DNA of 64,000 nucleotides from positions 2,405,001 to 2,469,000 of the forward strand of contig NZ_CP067169.1 of NCBI RefSeq assembly GCF_028553885.1. Direction: 5' to 3'. Position 1 is the stretch's first letter, and each line of letters starts with the position of its first letter. This DNA comes from Paracoccus aestuarii (GTDB lineage: Bacteria > Pseudomonadota > Alphaproteobacteria > Rhodobacterales > Rhodobacteraceae). This document shows, piece after piece, positions 18,007 to 27,048 of this stretch. The notes beneath the pieces were generated by a model that had not been told where the DNA came from, made no database searches, and saw only the letters and a list, made by a program, of their open reading frames with translations. The position numbers and the translations under genes were made by a program.

Positions 18007-19329
18007 ATGCCCACGGAAATCCTGATGCCCGCGCTCTCGCCCACCATGGAGGAGGGCACGCTGGCCAAATGGCTGGTGAAGGAAGGCGACGAGGTGAAGT
18101 CCGGCGACGTGATCGCCGAGATCGAGACCGACAAGGCCACGATGGAATTCGAGGCCGTCGATGAGGGCCGCATCGGCAAGATCCTGATCGAGGAAGGCGC
18201 ATCGGGGGTCAAGGTCAACACCCCCATCGCCGTCCTGCTGGAGGATGGCGAGGAGGCCGGCGACATCGACGCCCCGAAGGCCCCCGAGGCGAAACCGGAC
18301 GCGCCCAAGGCGGATGCCGAACCCGGCCCCGCCGACAAGGGCTATGGCGGACCGATCGGCGCGCCCAAGGATGCCGCCGTGCAGGGCGGCAAGGACGGAA
18401 GCCGCATCTTCGCCTCGCCCTTGGCGCGGCGCATCGCGGCCGACAAGGGGCTGGACCTGTCCCAGATCACCGGCAGCGGCCCGCGCGGCCGGATCGTCAA
18501 AGCCGATGTCGAGAATGCCAAGCCCGGCACGGCCCCCGCGCCCGAGGCGAAGGCCGAGGCGCCCAAGCTCGCCCCCGCCGCGGCAGCCCAGCCCCCCAAG
18601 GGGCCGTCCGCCGACGCGGTCCTCAAGATGTATGCCGACCGCGAGACGACCGAGGTCGCGCTGGACGGGATGCGCCGCACCATCGCCGCCCGCTTGGGCG
18701 AGGCGAAACAGACCATCCCGCATTTCTACCTGCGCCGCTCGGCCAAGCTGGACGAGCTGATGGCTTTCCGCGCCACGCTGAACAAGAAGCTCGAGGGGCG
18801 CGGCGTCAAGCTGTCGGTCAACGACTTCGTCATCAAGGCCTGCGCCCTGGCCCTGCAGGAGGTGCCGGACGCCAACGCGGTCTGGGCGGGCGACCGGATC
18901 CTGAAGCTGAAACCCTCGGATGTCGCGGTCGCCGTGGCGATCGAGGGCGGGTTGTTCACCCCGGTCCTCAAGGATGCGGAATCCAAAACCCTCTCGGCGC
19001 TCTCGGCCGAGATGAAGGATCTGGCGGGCCGCGCGAAATCGAAAAAGCTGGCGCCCCATGAATATCAGGGCGGCAGCTTCGCGATCAGCAATCTGGGCAT
19101 GTTCGGCATCGAGAATTTCGACGCCGTCATCAACCCGCCCCATGGCGCGATCCTGGCCGTGGGCGCCGGCATCCCGACCCCCGTGGTCGAGGATGGTGAG
19201 GTCGTCATCCGCAACGTCATGTCCATGACCCTGTCGGTCGATCACCGGGTCATCGACGGCGCGCTTGGCGCGCAACTGCTGCAGGCGATCGTCGCCCATC
19301 TGGAAAACCCGATGGGCATGCTGGCCTGA
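18007..19329 (+). CDS. pdhC: pyruvate dehydrogenase E2, dihydrolipoamide acetyltransferase
   Basis: A 440-residue acyltransferase: a lipoyl domain (about 1-80, lipoyl-lysine K43), an Ala/Pro/Lys linker, a peripheral-subunit-binding domain ([20 protein letters not shown], about 137-156), a second linker, and the catalytic domain with [15 protein letters not shown] near the C-terminus containing the active-site His and Asp. It transfers the acetyl group to CoA and forms the core of the complex. No dihydrolipoamide dehydrogenase gene follows; a MipZ gene is convergent, so E3 is supplied from another locus. Confidence 0.97.
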   Translation: MPTEILMPALSPTMEEGTLAKWLVKEGDEVKSGDVIAEIETDKATMEFEAVDEGRIGKILIEEGASGVKVNTPIAVLLEDGEEAGDIDAPKAPEAKPDAPKADAEPGPADKGYGGPIGAPKDAAVQGGKDGSRIFASPLARRIAADKGLDLSQITGSGPRGRIVKADVENAKPGTAPAPEAKAEAPKLAPAAAAQPPKGPSADAVLKMYADRETTEVALDGMRRTIAARLGEAKQTIPHFYLRRSAKLDELMAFRATLNKKLEGRGVKLSVNDFVIKACALALQEVPDANAVWAGDRILKLKPSDVAVAVAIEGGLFTPVLKDAESKTLSALSAEMKDLAGRAKSKKLAPHEYQGGSFAISNLGMFGIENFDAVINPPHGAILAVGAGIPTPVVEDGEVVIRNVMSMTLSVDHRVIDGALGAQLLQAIVAHLENPMGMLA

Positions 19330-19337
19330 TCGGCCCC

Positions 19338-19363
19338 GGGCGGGGCCACGCAGGACCCCGCCC
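19338..19363. terminator. inverted repeat between pdhC and mipZ
   Basis: GGGCGGGG (19338-19345) pairs with CCCCGCCC (19356-19363) in the 39-bp gap between two convergent genes. There is no T-run on either strand, so it is only a weak candidate for a shared terminator. Confidence 0.4.
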
Positions 19364-19368
19364 CGCCG

Positions 19369-20139
19369 TCAGAAGGCGATCCTGACGCCGGGCAGGCGCA
19401 GCTCGGCGATCAGGTCGCGCAATTCCTGGCGGGCGGCGATATGGGACATGCTCATCGTCTCGCCGCCCGCATCCTTCAGGTCCAGCAGCGTCAGCCCGTT
19501 GGGAAACAGCTCGCGAAAGACCACGCGTTCGGAAAATCCCGGCGCCACGCGAAAGCCGATGCGCCGCGACAGATCGGCCAGCGCGCCGCCGACCTTGCGC
19601 TTGTTGTGCATCTGCTGGCTGCCGAGGCGGTTGCGCAGCACCAGCCAGTCGATCGGCCCCGCTCCCGCCTGACCCCGCATCTGGCGCGCGTTCCAGACCA
19701 TCTCGGCATAGATCGACGGGCCCTGAACCTCCCCCTCGGGCGAGATCCGCGCCAGCAGGTCGAAATCGACGAAGCTGTCATTCATCGGCGTGATCAGCGT
19801 GTCCGCCAGGCTGTGCGCCATCTGGCTGAGCCGGGTATGCGAGCCGGGGCAGTCCAGCAGGATGAAATCGCAATCGCGCTCCAACGCCTCCAGCGCGGGG
19901 GTCAGGGGGTCGGGGCCGTCGCCGGGCCGGCCCAGCAGGGGCGTGGGCAGGTCGATCCCCATGCGGCGGCAAAAGGCCGTGCGGTTCTCCAAATAGCGGC
20001 CGAAGCTGCGCTGGCGGACATCCAGGTCCAGCCCGCCGACGCGGTGGCCCATCCGCGCCAGCGCGGTCGCCACATGCATCGAGGTGGTGGACTTGCCCGA
20101 CCCGCCCTTCTCGTTCCCGACGGTGATGATATGTGCCAC
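19369..20139 (-). CDS. mipZ: division plane positioning ATPase MipZ
   Basis: A 256-residue ParA/MinD-type ATPase with a deviant Walker A GNEKGGSGKST at residues 8-18 and the DLDVRQRSFGRYLENR segment that distinguishes MipZ from other ParA proteins; FILLDCPGS provides the Walker B. In Caulobacter and Rhodobacter, MipZ forms gradients from ParB at the origin and inhibits FtsZ polymerisation, placing the division site. parA/parB are not nearby. Length and motifs are normal. Confidence 0.93.
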   Translation of the reverse strand: MAHIITVGNEKGGSGKSTTSMHVATALARMGHRVGGLDLDVRQRSFGRYLENRTAFCRRMGIDLPTPLLGRPGDGPDPLTPALEALERDCDFILLDCPGSHTRLSQMAHSLADTLITPMNDSFVDFDLLARISPEGEVQGPSIYAEMVWNARQMRGQAGAGPIDWLVLRNRLGSQQMHNKRKVGGALADLSRRIGFRVAPGFSERVVFRELFPNGLTLLDLKDAGGETMSMSHIAARQELRDLIAELRLPGVRIAF

Positions 20140-20209
20140 GCGCGGCCCCCTGCCCTGCCCTTGGCGGGAAACCTAGCGGATGGGATCGCGGGCGTCGATG
20201 CCCGCGCCG

Positions 20210-21161
20210 TCAGGCCCGGCCCGGCGGGTGGCGGCCCAGCAGCCGCCCGTCGATCATCGCCAGCCCCAGCCCGATCACCGCCATGCCCAGGATCTGGGCC
20301 GGGCCCAGGGTCTCGGCCAGAAACAGCCATGCCAGCAGGATCGCCGAGACCGGAACCAGAAAAGTCACCAGCGAGATGTTCGTGGCCCCCGCCCGCGCTA
20401 GGATGCGGAAGAACAGCACATAGGCCAGCCCCGTGCAGACCACCCCCAGCACCGCGACGGACAGCCAGATGCGCCCCGGCAGCGGCGGCGGCGGCCCGTC
20501 ATGGATCAGCGCCAGCGGCAGCAGCACGAGGCTGGTCGCGGTGACCATGCCCGCCGCCGTCACCACCGGATCGACGGCCCGCGCGCGAAACCGGCGCCCG
20601 AAGGTGTTGGCGAAGGCATAGCTGACCGCCGCCCCCAGCATCGCCAGCTGCGGCAGGACGCCATGCGCCTGGCCCGCGACCTCGTCCAGCCCGATCATCA
20701 CGGCCACCCCGCAGCGCCCCCGTCGCCACGCCCATCAGGCGCAGCGCCCCCGCCCGCTCATCCGCCAGCAGCAGGGTCGAGACCAGCACCGTGAAGAGCG
20801 GCGTCGTCGCGTTCAGGATCGAGGCCAGCCCCGCCGGGATCGACCCCTGCGCCCAAGCGATCAGCGCGAAGGGGATGGCGTTGTTCAGCACCCCCATCAC
20901 CAGGAACGCCCCCCAGAGGCCCGCGCCCCTCGGCAGCGCCCGCCTTGTGACCCAGACGATCCCCCACAGCACCAGCGCCGCGATGGCCACCCGCAGCGCC
21001 ACGATCCACAGCACCGGCAGAAACGGCACAATCACCCCGATCAGGAAGAACGACCCGCCCCAGATCACCGACAGCAGGATCAGCAGGCCCCATTCGGCCG
21101 CCCCCATCTGGGCGCTGATGCCCGGCGGGGTCTGGTTCAGGGCGTTCGCGGTGGCGGTCAT
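20210..21161 (-). pseudogene. EamA/DMT-family transporter with one frameshift
   Basis: Two minus-strand frames together encode a ten-helix EamA-type permease. The 5' part starts at 21161 (MTATANALNQ) and reads membrane helices through ADERAGALRLMGVATG; the 3' part continues in another frame from VAVMIGLDEVAG to a stop at 20210. The break is at about 20707-20721, between a C4 and a C5 run on the plus strand; removing one base restores a full protein of about 316 residues. This is either a recent inactivating indel or a homopolymer sequencing error. The family exports small metabolites and amino acids; the substrate is unknown. It is divergent from nothing and lies 55 bp from the LysR gene. Confidence 0.8.
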
Positions 21162-21215
21162 GGCGGGCTCCGGTTGCCTGCACAACGTGCAACGCCGCCG
21201 CGGCAAAGGAAAGGG

Positions 21216-22061
21216 TCAGTCGTCGCGCAGCGCCGCCAGCGCGGCCTGGACCTTGGGCGTGCGGTGCAGGTCCACATGGGTGACCAGCCACAGCTGCGAC
21301 TGCCATTCCTCCATGCTCAGGGCCGGGACGAGGTCCGCGGCCAGGCTGTCGGGCAGCACCCCCGCGGCCAGCCCGGCGCGGATCACCGCCGCCCGCGCCA
21401 CCGCGTCATTGGCTGTCATGACGATGTTCTCCGGCCCGATCCGGTCCTGCAGCCAGCGCATGAAGGGCGCGCCCCGCGCCATCGGGCCGGGCAACACAAA
21501 GCGGTGGTCGCGCGGATCCCTGATGGTCCCATGCCGCGCCAGATAGGCCTCGGAGGCATAGAGCGTCGTGTCCATCACCCCAAGCGCGCGCACGACGTAA
21601 TCGGGCTCCTGCGGCTTGGGGCCGCCGCGGATGGCGACATGCGCCTCGCCCGCATCCAGGCGGAACAGGCGGGTATCGGTGACATAGGTCAGCCGCAGGT
21701 CGGGATGGCGGGCCAGCAGCGCGCTCAGCCGCGGCAGGACCAGATCGCCCAGCTCGGGCAGCGAGGTGACGATCAGCTCGCCCTCGATCCGTTCGGCGGC
21801 GCCCGCGATGCGCGCGGCCATCTGGGCGAAACGCTGATCGGCGGCCGTTGCCGCCTCCAGCAGGGTGCGCCCGGCCTCGGTCAGGGCATAGCCGCGGGTG
21901 TGGCGCTGAAACAGCCGGGCCTGCAGCGCCGTCTCCAGCGCGTCGATGCGCCGGATGACGGTCGCATGATGCACCCCCAGATCCTGGGCCGCGCCGCTGA
22001 CCGTGCCCATGCGCGCCACGGCCAGCGCCACGCGGATATCGTCCCAGGATTCGATCTGCAT
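21216..22061 (-). CDS. LysR-family transcriptional regulator
   Basis: A 281-residue regulator with an N-terminal winged helix-turn-helix (about 5-62: ALAVARMGTVSGAAQDLGVH, then HATVIRRIDALE) and a LysR substrate-binding domain. The upstream ATG at 22067 sits directly on GGGG with no spacing, so 22061 is the better start. It is divergent from azoR with 97 bp between starts, the classical LysR arrangement, so it most likely controls azoR and its own gene. The inducer cannot be inferred. Confidence 0.88.
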   Translation of the reverse strand: MQIESWDDIRVALAVARMGTVSGAAQDLGVHHATVIRRIDALETALQARLFQRHTRGYALTEAGRTLLEAATAADQRFAQMAARIAGAAERIEGELIVTSLPELGDLVLPRLSALLARHPDLRLTYVTDTRLFRLDAGEAHVAIRGGPKPQEPDYVVRALGVMDTTLYASEAYLARHGTIRDPRDHRFVLPGPMARGAPFMRWLQDRIGPENIVMTANDAVARAAVIRAGLAAGVLPDSLAADLVPALSMEEWQSQLWLVTHVDLHRTPKVQAALAALRDD

Positions 22062-22158
22062 GTGCATCCCCGCACAAGTGTTGCGCGACTATCGCCCTTT
22101 CGTTCGCCGGTGCATAGACCTAAATCTGCTGCAACGCAGAAAACCAATGGAGCCCGCC

Positions 22159-22746
22159 ATGAACATCCTGCATCTCGACAGCGCCATCACCGAAGACGCC
22201 TCGGTCTCGCGCCAGCTGACCGCCCAGATCGTCGATCGCCTGCGCGACGCCAATCCCGGCGCGACCGTCACCCGCCGCGACTTGAACGAAGGCGTGCCCG
22301 CCATCGACAGCACCTGGTTCCGCGCCGTGCGCGTCGGCACCGACAGCCCCACCGCCGAGGAACAGGACCGCATCCGCACCTCGGACACACTGCTGGCCGA
22401 GGTCCAGGCCGCCGACACGCTGGTGATCGGGCTGCCGGTCTACAACTTCTCGCTGCCCGCGACGCTGAAGAACTGGCTGGACCAGATCGCACGGGCTGGC
22501 GTCAGCTTCCGCTATACCGCCGAGGGCCCGGAGGGCCTGCTGACCGGCAAGCGCGCCATCGTCGCCTATACCGCCGCGGGCACGCCGATGGGGTCGGATC
22601 TGGACCATGCCTCGGGCTATCTGCGCCACATGCTGGGCTTTCTGGGCATCACCGACGTGACCTTCGTACCCGCCGACGGGCTGGCCTTCGACCGCGATGC
22701 GGGCATGGCCCGCGCGCAGGCGGCGATGGACGCGCTGGCGGCCTGA
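22159..22746 (+). CDS. azoR: FMN-dependent NADH-azoreductase
   Basis: A 195-residue flavodoxin-like quinone reductase. The N-terminus MNILHLDSAITEDASVSRQL supplies the FMN phosphate-binding loop, and GLPVYNFSLPATLKNWLDQI (about 94-113) is the AzoR signature region, with YTAAGTPMGSDLDHASGYLR later. Such enzymes reduce quinones and azo compounds with NADH, protecting against electrophile stress. GGAG precedes the start. Divergent from a LysR regulator and followed by a terminator-like hairpin. Confidence 0.93.
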   Translation: MNILHLDSAITEDASVSRQLTAQIVDRLRDANPGATVTRRDLNEGVPAIDSTWFRAVRVGTDSPTAEEQDRIRTSDTLLAEVQAADTLVIGLPVYNFSLPATLKNWLDQIARAGVSFRYTAEGPEGLLTGKRAIVAYTAAGTPMGSDLDHASGYLRHMLGFLGITDVTFVPADGLAFDRDAGMARAQAAMDALAA

Positions 22747-22755
22747 TTATGATCC

Positions 22756-22790
22756 CGCCCTCCAAGGTTGACTTGGGGGGCGTTCTTTCG
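22756..22790 (+). terminator. Rho-independent terminator after azoR
   Basis: CGCCCTCCAAG (22756-22766) pairs with CTTGGGGGGCG (22772-22782), 11 bp with one T-G wobble and a 5-nt loop, followed by TTCTTTCGT. It begins 9 bp after the azoR stop. Confidence 0.7.
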
Positions 22791-22807
22791 TAAACGATCC
22801 CGGATTC

Positions 22808-22827
22808 CCGGAAGGTTGGCCTTCCGG
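22808..22827 (+). promoter_or_regulatory. stem-loop in the ffh leader
   Basis: A perfect 8-bp stem, CCGGAAGG (22808-22815) and CCTTCCGG (22820-22827), closes a TTGG tetraloop. It lies 85 bp ahead of the ffh start and is not followed by a T-run. Whether it is in the ffh transcript is unknown; it does not resemble 4.5S RNA. Confidence 0.5.
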
Positions 22828-22911
22828 TCCCTGCGCAGGCCGTGGGGATCGCCCCCCGTCAGCGCGTCGCGCCCACGGGGGCATTCGTGTTTTGGACCAG
22901 GAGGCCCGACG

Positions 22912-24408
22912 ATGTTCGAGAACCTTTCCGACCGTTTGGGCGGCGTCTTCGACCGGCTGACCAAGCAGGGCGCCCTGACCGAGGATGACGTCACCGCCGC
23001 CATGCGCGAGGTCCGCGTGGCCCTGCTGGAGGCCGACGTGTCCCTGCCGGTGGCGCGCGGCTTCGTCAAGGCGGTCACCGCCAAGGCCACGGGTGCCGCG
23101 GTCACGAAATCGGTCAGCCCCGGCCAGCAGGTCGTCAAGATCGTCCATGACGAGCTGATCAAGGTCCTGTCGGGGGACGAGGATGCGGGCGCGCTGCGCA
23201 TCGACAACCCGCCCGCCGCCATCCTGATGGTCGGCCTGCAGGGTTCGGGCAAGACCACGACCACCGCGAAACTGGCCCTGCGCCTGAAGGACCGCGAAAA
23301 GAAGCGCGTGCTGATGGCGTCGCTGGACACCAACCGTCCCGCCGCGATGGAGCAGCTGGCCATTCTGGGCCAGCAGATCGGCGTCGACACGCTGCCCATC
23401 GTGCCGGGCCAGACCGCGACACAGATCGCCACCCGCGCCAAGACGCAGGCGGGTCTGGGCGGCTATGACGTGGTCATGCTGGACACCGCCGGTCGCCTGC
23501 ATATCGACCAGGCGCTGATGGACCAGGTCCAGCAAGTCCGCGACATCGCGCAGCCGCGCGAGACGCTGCTGGTCGTCGACGGCCTGACCGGCCAGGATGC
23601 CGTGAACGTCGCCACGGAATTCGACGCCAAGGTCGGCGTCACCGGCGTGGTCCTGACCCGGATGGACGGCGACGGGCGCGGCGGCGCGGCCCTCTCGATG
23701 CGCGCCGTGACCGGCAAGCCGATCCGCTTCGTGGGTCTGGGCGAAAAGATGGACGCGCTGGAGACCTTCGACGCGCAGCGCGTCGCGGGCCGCATCCTGG
23801 GCATGGGCGACATCGTGGCCTTGGTCGAGAAGGCCCAAGCTGTGCTGGAGGTCGAGCAGGCCGAGCGCATGATGAAGCGGTTCCAGAAGGGCCTCTTCAA
23901 CATGAACGACCTGCGCGGCCAGCTGGAGCAGATGCAGAAAATGGGCGGCATGCAGTCTGTCATGGGCATGATGCCCGGCATGCAGAAGATGGCCAAGCAG
24001 GCCGAGGCCGCGGGCTATGATGACAAGGTCATCCGCCACCAGATCGCCCTGATCAATTCGATGACCAAGAAGGAACGCGCCAATCCGGACCTGCTGCAGG
24101 CCAGCCGGAAAAAGCGCATCGCCGCGGGTGCGGGTCTCGACGTGTCGGACCTGAACAAGCTGCTGAAGATGCAGAAGCAGATGGCCGACACGATGAAGAA
24201 GCTGGGCAAGATGGGCAAGGGCGGCATGCTGAAGCAGGCCATGCGCGCCATGACAGGCAAGGGCGGCGGCCTGCCCGACATGGACAACCTCGACCCCGCC
24301 AAGATGGCCGAGGCGCAGAAGATGCTGGCCGATCCCAAGGGCCTGGGCGGTCAACTGGGCCGCGCCGGGCTGCCGGGCGGGCTGGGCGGGATGTTCGGCA
24401 AGAAATGA
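22912..24408 (+). CDS. ffh: signal recognition particle protein Ffh (SRP54)
   Basis: A 498-residue GTPase that, with 4.5S RNA, targets nascent membrane proteins to FtsY. The N domain (1-85) is followed by the G domain with the P-loop GLQGSGKTT at 108-116, DTNRPAA, DTAGRL and TRMDGDGRGG, then a Met-rich M domain from about residue 330 (MMPGMQKM and similar). AGGAGG 7 bp upstream of the ATG at 22912 decides the start; longer in-frame upstream sequence is not family-like. The 3' end overlaps a GNAT gene by 4 bp. Confidence 0.98.
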   Translation: MFENLSDRLGGVFDRLTKQGALTEDDVTAAMREVRVALLEADVSLPVARGFVKAVTAKATGAAVTKSVSPGQQVVKIVHDELIKVLSGDEDAGALRIDNPPAAILMVGLQGSGKTTTTAKLALRLKDREKKRVLMASLDTNRPAAMEQLAILGQQIGVDTLPIVPGQTATQIATRAKTQAGLGGYDVVMLDTAGRLHIDQALMDQVQQVRDIAQPRETLLVVDGLTGQDAVNVATEFDAKVGVTGVVLTRMDGDGRGGAALSMRAVTGKPIRFVGLGEKMDALETFDAQRVAGRILGMGDIVALVEKAQAVLEVEQAERMMKRFQKGLFNMNDLRGQLEQMQKMGGMQSVMGMMPGMQKMAKQAEAAGYDDKVIRHQIALINSMTKKERANPDLLQASRKKRIAAGAGLDVSDLNKLLKMQKQMADTMKKLGKMGKGGMLKQAMRAMTGKGGGLPDMDNLDPAKMAEAQKMLADPKGLGGQLGRAGLPGGLGGMFGKK

Positions 24409-24947
24409 TCACCCTGTCCCCCACCCCGGCCCTCGAGACCGAGCGCCTGATCCTGCGCGCGCCGCAGGGCGGCGACTGGCCGCATTGGCGCAGCTTCTAT
24501 CAGTCCGACCGCGCGCGCTTCGTGGGCGGCGGCGTGACCGAACCCAAGCCCGGCGCCTATTGGCGCGCCTTCGGCCATCTGACCGGCCATTGGGTGATGC
24601 GCGGCTTTGGCATGTTCGTCTTCTGCCACAAGGGGCAGGAGGACATGCCCCTGGGCATGGTCGGCCCGTGGTATCCCGATGGCTGGCCCGAGCGCGAGTT
24701 GGGCTGGACCGCCTGGTCGCAGGCGGTGGAGGGCAAGGGTCTGGTGGCCGAGGCCGTGCGCGCCGCGCGCGAGCACGCCTTCCGCGATCTGGGCTGGACC
24801 ACCGCCGTCAGCTATATCGACCCGGAGAACGCCCGTTCGATCGCGCTGGCCGAACGGCTTGGGGCGGTGCGCGACCGGGGGGCCGCCACGCCGGTCTTCG
24901 ATCACCCCTGCATCGTCTATCGCCACCCCGCCCCGGAGGCCGCATGA
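24405..24947 (+). CDS. GNAT-family N-acetyltransferase (RimJ/RimL-like)
   Basis: A 180-residue acetyltransferase of the Acetyltransf_3 type: TERLILRAPQGGDWPHWRSF at the N-terminus, WTAWSQAVEGKGLVAEAVRA around the acetyl-CoA pyrophosphate loop (about 105-124), and the YIDPENARSIALAERLGAV C-terminal block. Relatives acetylate ribosomal protein N-termini or small molecules; the target is unknown. The ATG overlaps the ffh stop (ATGA) and its own stop overlaps the next gene's start, so ffh, this gene and the chorismate mutase form one coupled transcript. Confidence 0.9.
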   Translation: MITLSPTPALETERLILRAPQGGDWPHWRSFYQSDRARFVGGGVTEPKPGAYWRAFGHLTGHWVMRGFGMFVFCHKGQEDMPLGMVGPWYPDGWPERELGWTAWSQAVEGKGLVAEAVRAAREHAFRDLGWTTAVSYIDPENARSIALAERLGAVRDRGAATPVFDHPCIVYRHPAPEAA

Positions 24948-25240
24948 CCGACGCCACCGCCCGCGCCGCGGCCCTGCTGAAGGACCACCGCGCCAGCATC
25001 GACCGCCTGGACGCGATCCTGGTCTATACGCTGGCCGAGCGCTTCAAGCACACCCAATCCGTCGGCCGCCTCAAGGCCGACCACGACCTTCCGCCGTCCG
25101 ATCCCTCGCGCGAGGCAAGCCAGATCGAACGCCTGGAACGCCTCGCGCGCGAGGCCGATCTCGACCCGGAATTCGCGCGCAAATTCCTGACCTTCGTGAT
25201 CGCCGAAGTCATTCGGCACCACGAGCATTATCAGTCCTGA
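24944..25240 (+). CDS. chorismate mutase (AroQ class)
   Basis: A 98-residue all-helical protein of the AroQ type. The segment ASIDRLDAILVYTLAERFKH (about 16-35) carries the substrate-binding arginine and the RLDAIL signature, and the last helix FVIAEVIRHHEHYQS closes the fold. It converts chorismate to prephenate for phenylalanine and tyrosine synthesis. Small monofunctional mutases beside rpsP and ffh are common in Rhodobacteraceae. ATGA overlap with the GNAT gene; 27 bp before rpsP. Confidence 0.9.
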   Translation: MTDATARAAALLKDHRASIDRLDAILVYTLAERFKHTQSVGRLKADHDLPPSDPSREASQIERLERLAREADLDPEFARKFLTFVIAEVIRHHEHYQS

Positions 25241-25267
25241 CCGGACGACAACCCAAGGAGACTATCC

Positions 25268-25621
25268 ATGTCCATGAAGATCCGCCTGGCCCGTGGTGGC
25301 AGCAAGAAGCGCCCGCATTACGCCATCGTCGCCTCCGATTCGCGCATGCCGCGCGACGGCCGCTTCATCGAGAAGCTGGGCACTTACAACCCGCTGCTGG
25401 CCAAGGACAGCGAAGACCGCGTCAAGATGGACGTGGAGCGCATCCAGTACTGGCTGGGCCAGGGCGCGCAGCCCACGGACCGCGTCGCCCGCTTCCTGGA
25501 GGCCGCCGGCGTCAAGGAAAAGACCGAGCGCAAGAACATGAAGAAGGCCGAGCCGGGCAAGAAAGCCAAGGCCCGCGCCGAAGAGCGCGCCAAGAAGGCC
25601 GCTCCGGCCGACGCCGAGTGA
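25268..25621 (+). CDS. rpsP: 30S ribosomal protein S16
   Basis: A 117-residue protein beginning [20 protein letters not shown], with the S16 core to about residue 80 ([30 protein letters not shown]) and a lysine/alanine-rich tail typical of alphaproteobacteria. S16 binds helices of the 16S 5' and central domains. It opens the conserved rpsP-rimM-trmD-rplS block. AAGGAG precedes the start. Confidence 0.98.
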   Translation: MSMKIRLARGGSKKRPHYAIVASDSRMPRDGRFIEKLGTYNPLLAKDSEDRVKMDVERIQYWLGQGAQPTDRVARFLEAAGVKEKTERKNMKKAEPGKKAKARAEERAKKAAPADAE

Positions 25622-25626
25622 TCCTG

Positions 25627-25648
25627 CTGGCGGGGGCGACCCCGCCAG
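25627..25648 (+). terminator. GNRA-capped hairpin between rpsP and rimM
   Basis: CTGGCGGGG (25627-25635) pairs perfectly with CCCCGCCAG (25640-25648) around a GCGA tetraloop, followed by TCTGCCTTTC. It starts 5 bp after the rpsP stop. It may be an attenuating or processing hairpin that lets rpsP be expressed above rimM and trmD, a known imbalance in the E. coli operon. Confidence 0.6.
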
Positions 25649-25669
25649 TCTGCCTTTCGGGGGACTGAC

Positions 25670-26185
25670 ATGAGCCATGATCGCATCTGCGTCGGCGCCA
25701 TCGCGGGCGCCTTCGGGGTCCACGGAGAGGTGCGGCTGAAAAGCTTCTGCGCCGAGCCGACCGACATCGCGGGCTATGCCCCCCTGACGACCGAGGACGG
25801 GGCGCGCCGGTTCGACCTGACCCTGACGCGCCCGGTCACCGGGGGCCTGGGCGCGCGGCTGTCGGGCGTCACCACCAAGGAACAGGCCGATGCCCTGCGA
25901 GGCGTCACGCTCTGGGCGCCGCGCAGCGTGCTGCCCTCGCTGCCCGATGACGAATTCTATCACGCCGACCTGATCGGGCTGGAGGTCGTCGATACCGGCG
26001 GCGCCGCCTTGGGCCGGGTCCGCGCGATCTATGACCACGGCGCGGGCGACATCCTGGAGATCGTGGGCGGCGCGCAGGCGCTGATGCTGCCCTTCACCCG
26101 GGCCGTGGTGCCGACGGTCGATCTGGCCGCGCGCCGCATCATCGTCGACCCGCCCCAGGACAGCGGAGGCGACGGCGGGGAATGA
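25670..26185 (+). CDS. rimM: ribosome maturation factor RimM
   Basis: A 171-residue two-domain factor: a RimM barrel with [20 protein letters not shown] (about 5-24) and a PRC-barrel with [20 protein letters not shown] (about 101-120). RimM binds S19 and assists maturation of the 30S head. Its stop overlaps the trmD start by 4 bp, giving coupling within the rpsP operon. Confidence 0.96.
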   Translation: MSHDRICVGAIAGAFGVHGEVRLKSFCAEPTDIAGYAPLTTEDGARRFDLTLTRPVTGGLGARLSGVTTKEQADALRGVTLWAPRSVLPSLPDDEFYHADLIGLEVVDTGGAALGRVRAIYDHGAGDILEIVGGAQALMLPFTRAVVPTVDLAARRIIVDPPQDSGGDGGE

Positions 26186-27048
26186 CCGACGCGCCCCGAT
26201 CCCATGGCCGCCTGACCGCCCGCCCCAGCCTGCGCCCGCGCGAGCTGATGGCGGAACCGCAGGTCCTGGGCGCCTGGACCGCGCGCATCGTCACCCTGTT
26301 CCCCGAGGCCTTTCCAGGCATCCTGGGCCTGTCCCTGACCGGCAAGGCCCTGGCGCAGGGTCTGTGGAACCTGCAGACCATCCCGCTGCGCGAACACGGG
26401 CTGGGCCGGCACCGCAACGTCGACGACACCCCCGCGGGCGGCGGCGCGGGCATGGTGATCCGCCCCGACGTGCTGGACGCGGCCCTGCGCGAGGCGGGAC
26501 CCGGCCTGCCGGTGATCTACATGTCGCCGCGCGGCAGGCCGCTGACCCAGGCCCGCGCCCGCGCCCTGGCGCAAGGCCCCGGGGTTACCCTGATCTGCGG
26601 CCGCTTCGAGGGCGTGGACCAGCGCGTGCTGGACAAGCACGCCATCGAGGAGGTCAGCATCGGCGACTATGTCCTGACCGGAGGAGAGATCGCCGCGCAG
26701 GTCTTGATCGACGCGACGGTCCGGCTTATACCGCGCGTGCTGGGCAATCATGATTCTCTGGCCGAGGAATCCTTTTCCATCGGCAACCGGGGTCTTCTCG
26801 AGGCTCCCCAGTTCACGAAGCCTGCCCAATGGGACGGCCGCGACATCCCGCCGGTTCTGCTGTCGGGCAATCACGCGGCCATCGCCGATTGGCGGGCGAG
26901 TGAGGCCGAAAGGCTGACCAGGGAACGCCGCCCCGATCTGTGGCGGGCATACCAGGACGGTATGGACCCGACAAAGGACCGACAGCGCTCGGGCGCATCA
27001 GACCAATCGCGGAGACACCGCGAGCATGACAAGGAACCCAAGCGATGA
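26182..27048 (+). CDS. trmD: tRNA (guanine(37)-N(1))-methyltransferase
   Basis: A 288-residue SPOUT methyltransferase that makes m1G37 in tRNAs. The conserved body starts near residue 34 ([20 protein letters not shown]); the SAM-binding trefoil knot includes [15 protein letters not shown] and [10 protein letters not shown], and [11 protein letters not shown] follows. The 33-residue N-terminal extension precedes the fold found in E. coli, but the ATGA overlap with rimM supports this start and similar extensions occur in relatives. The stop overlaps the rplS start. Confidence 0.96.
   Translation: MTDAPRSHGRLTARPSLRPRELMAEPQVLGAWTARIVTLFPEAFPGILGLSLTGKALAQGLWNLQTIPLREHGLGRHRNVDDTPAGGGAGMVIRPDVLDAALREAGPGLPVIYMSPRGRPLTQARARALAQGPGVTLICGRFEGVDQRVLDKHAIEEVSIGDYVLTGGEIAAQVLIDATVRLIPRVLGNHDSLAEESFSIGNRGLLEAPQFTKPAQWDGRDIPPVLLSGNHAAIADWRASEAERLTRERRPDLWRAYQDGMDPTKDRQRSGASDQSRRHREHDKEPKR

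Noticed and set aside
15514..19299. A 1261-codon open frame on the minus strand across the pdh operon
   Set aside because: It is antisense to pdhA, pdhB and pdhC, which have clear domains and catalytic motifs. Long antisense frames are expected in GC-rich coding DNA; the translation is low-complexity and matches no family.
22747..22911. Possible 4.5S (SRP) RNA ahead of ffh
   Set aside because: The region folds, but lacks the conserved GGTCCGGAAGG-loop-AGCAG core of the SRP RNA tip.
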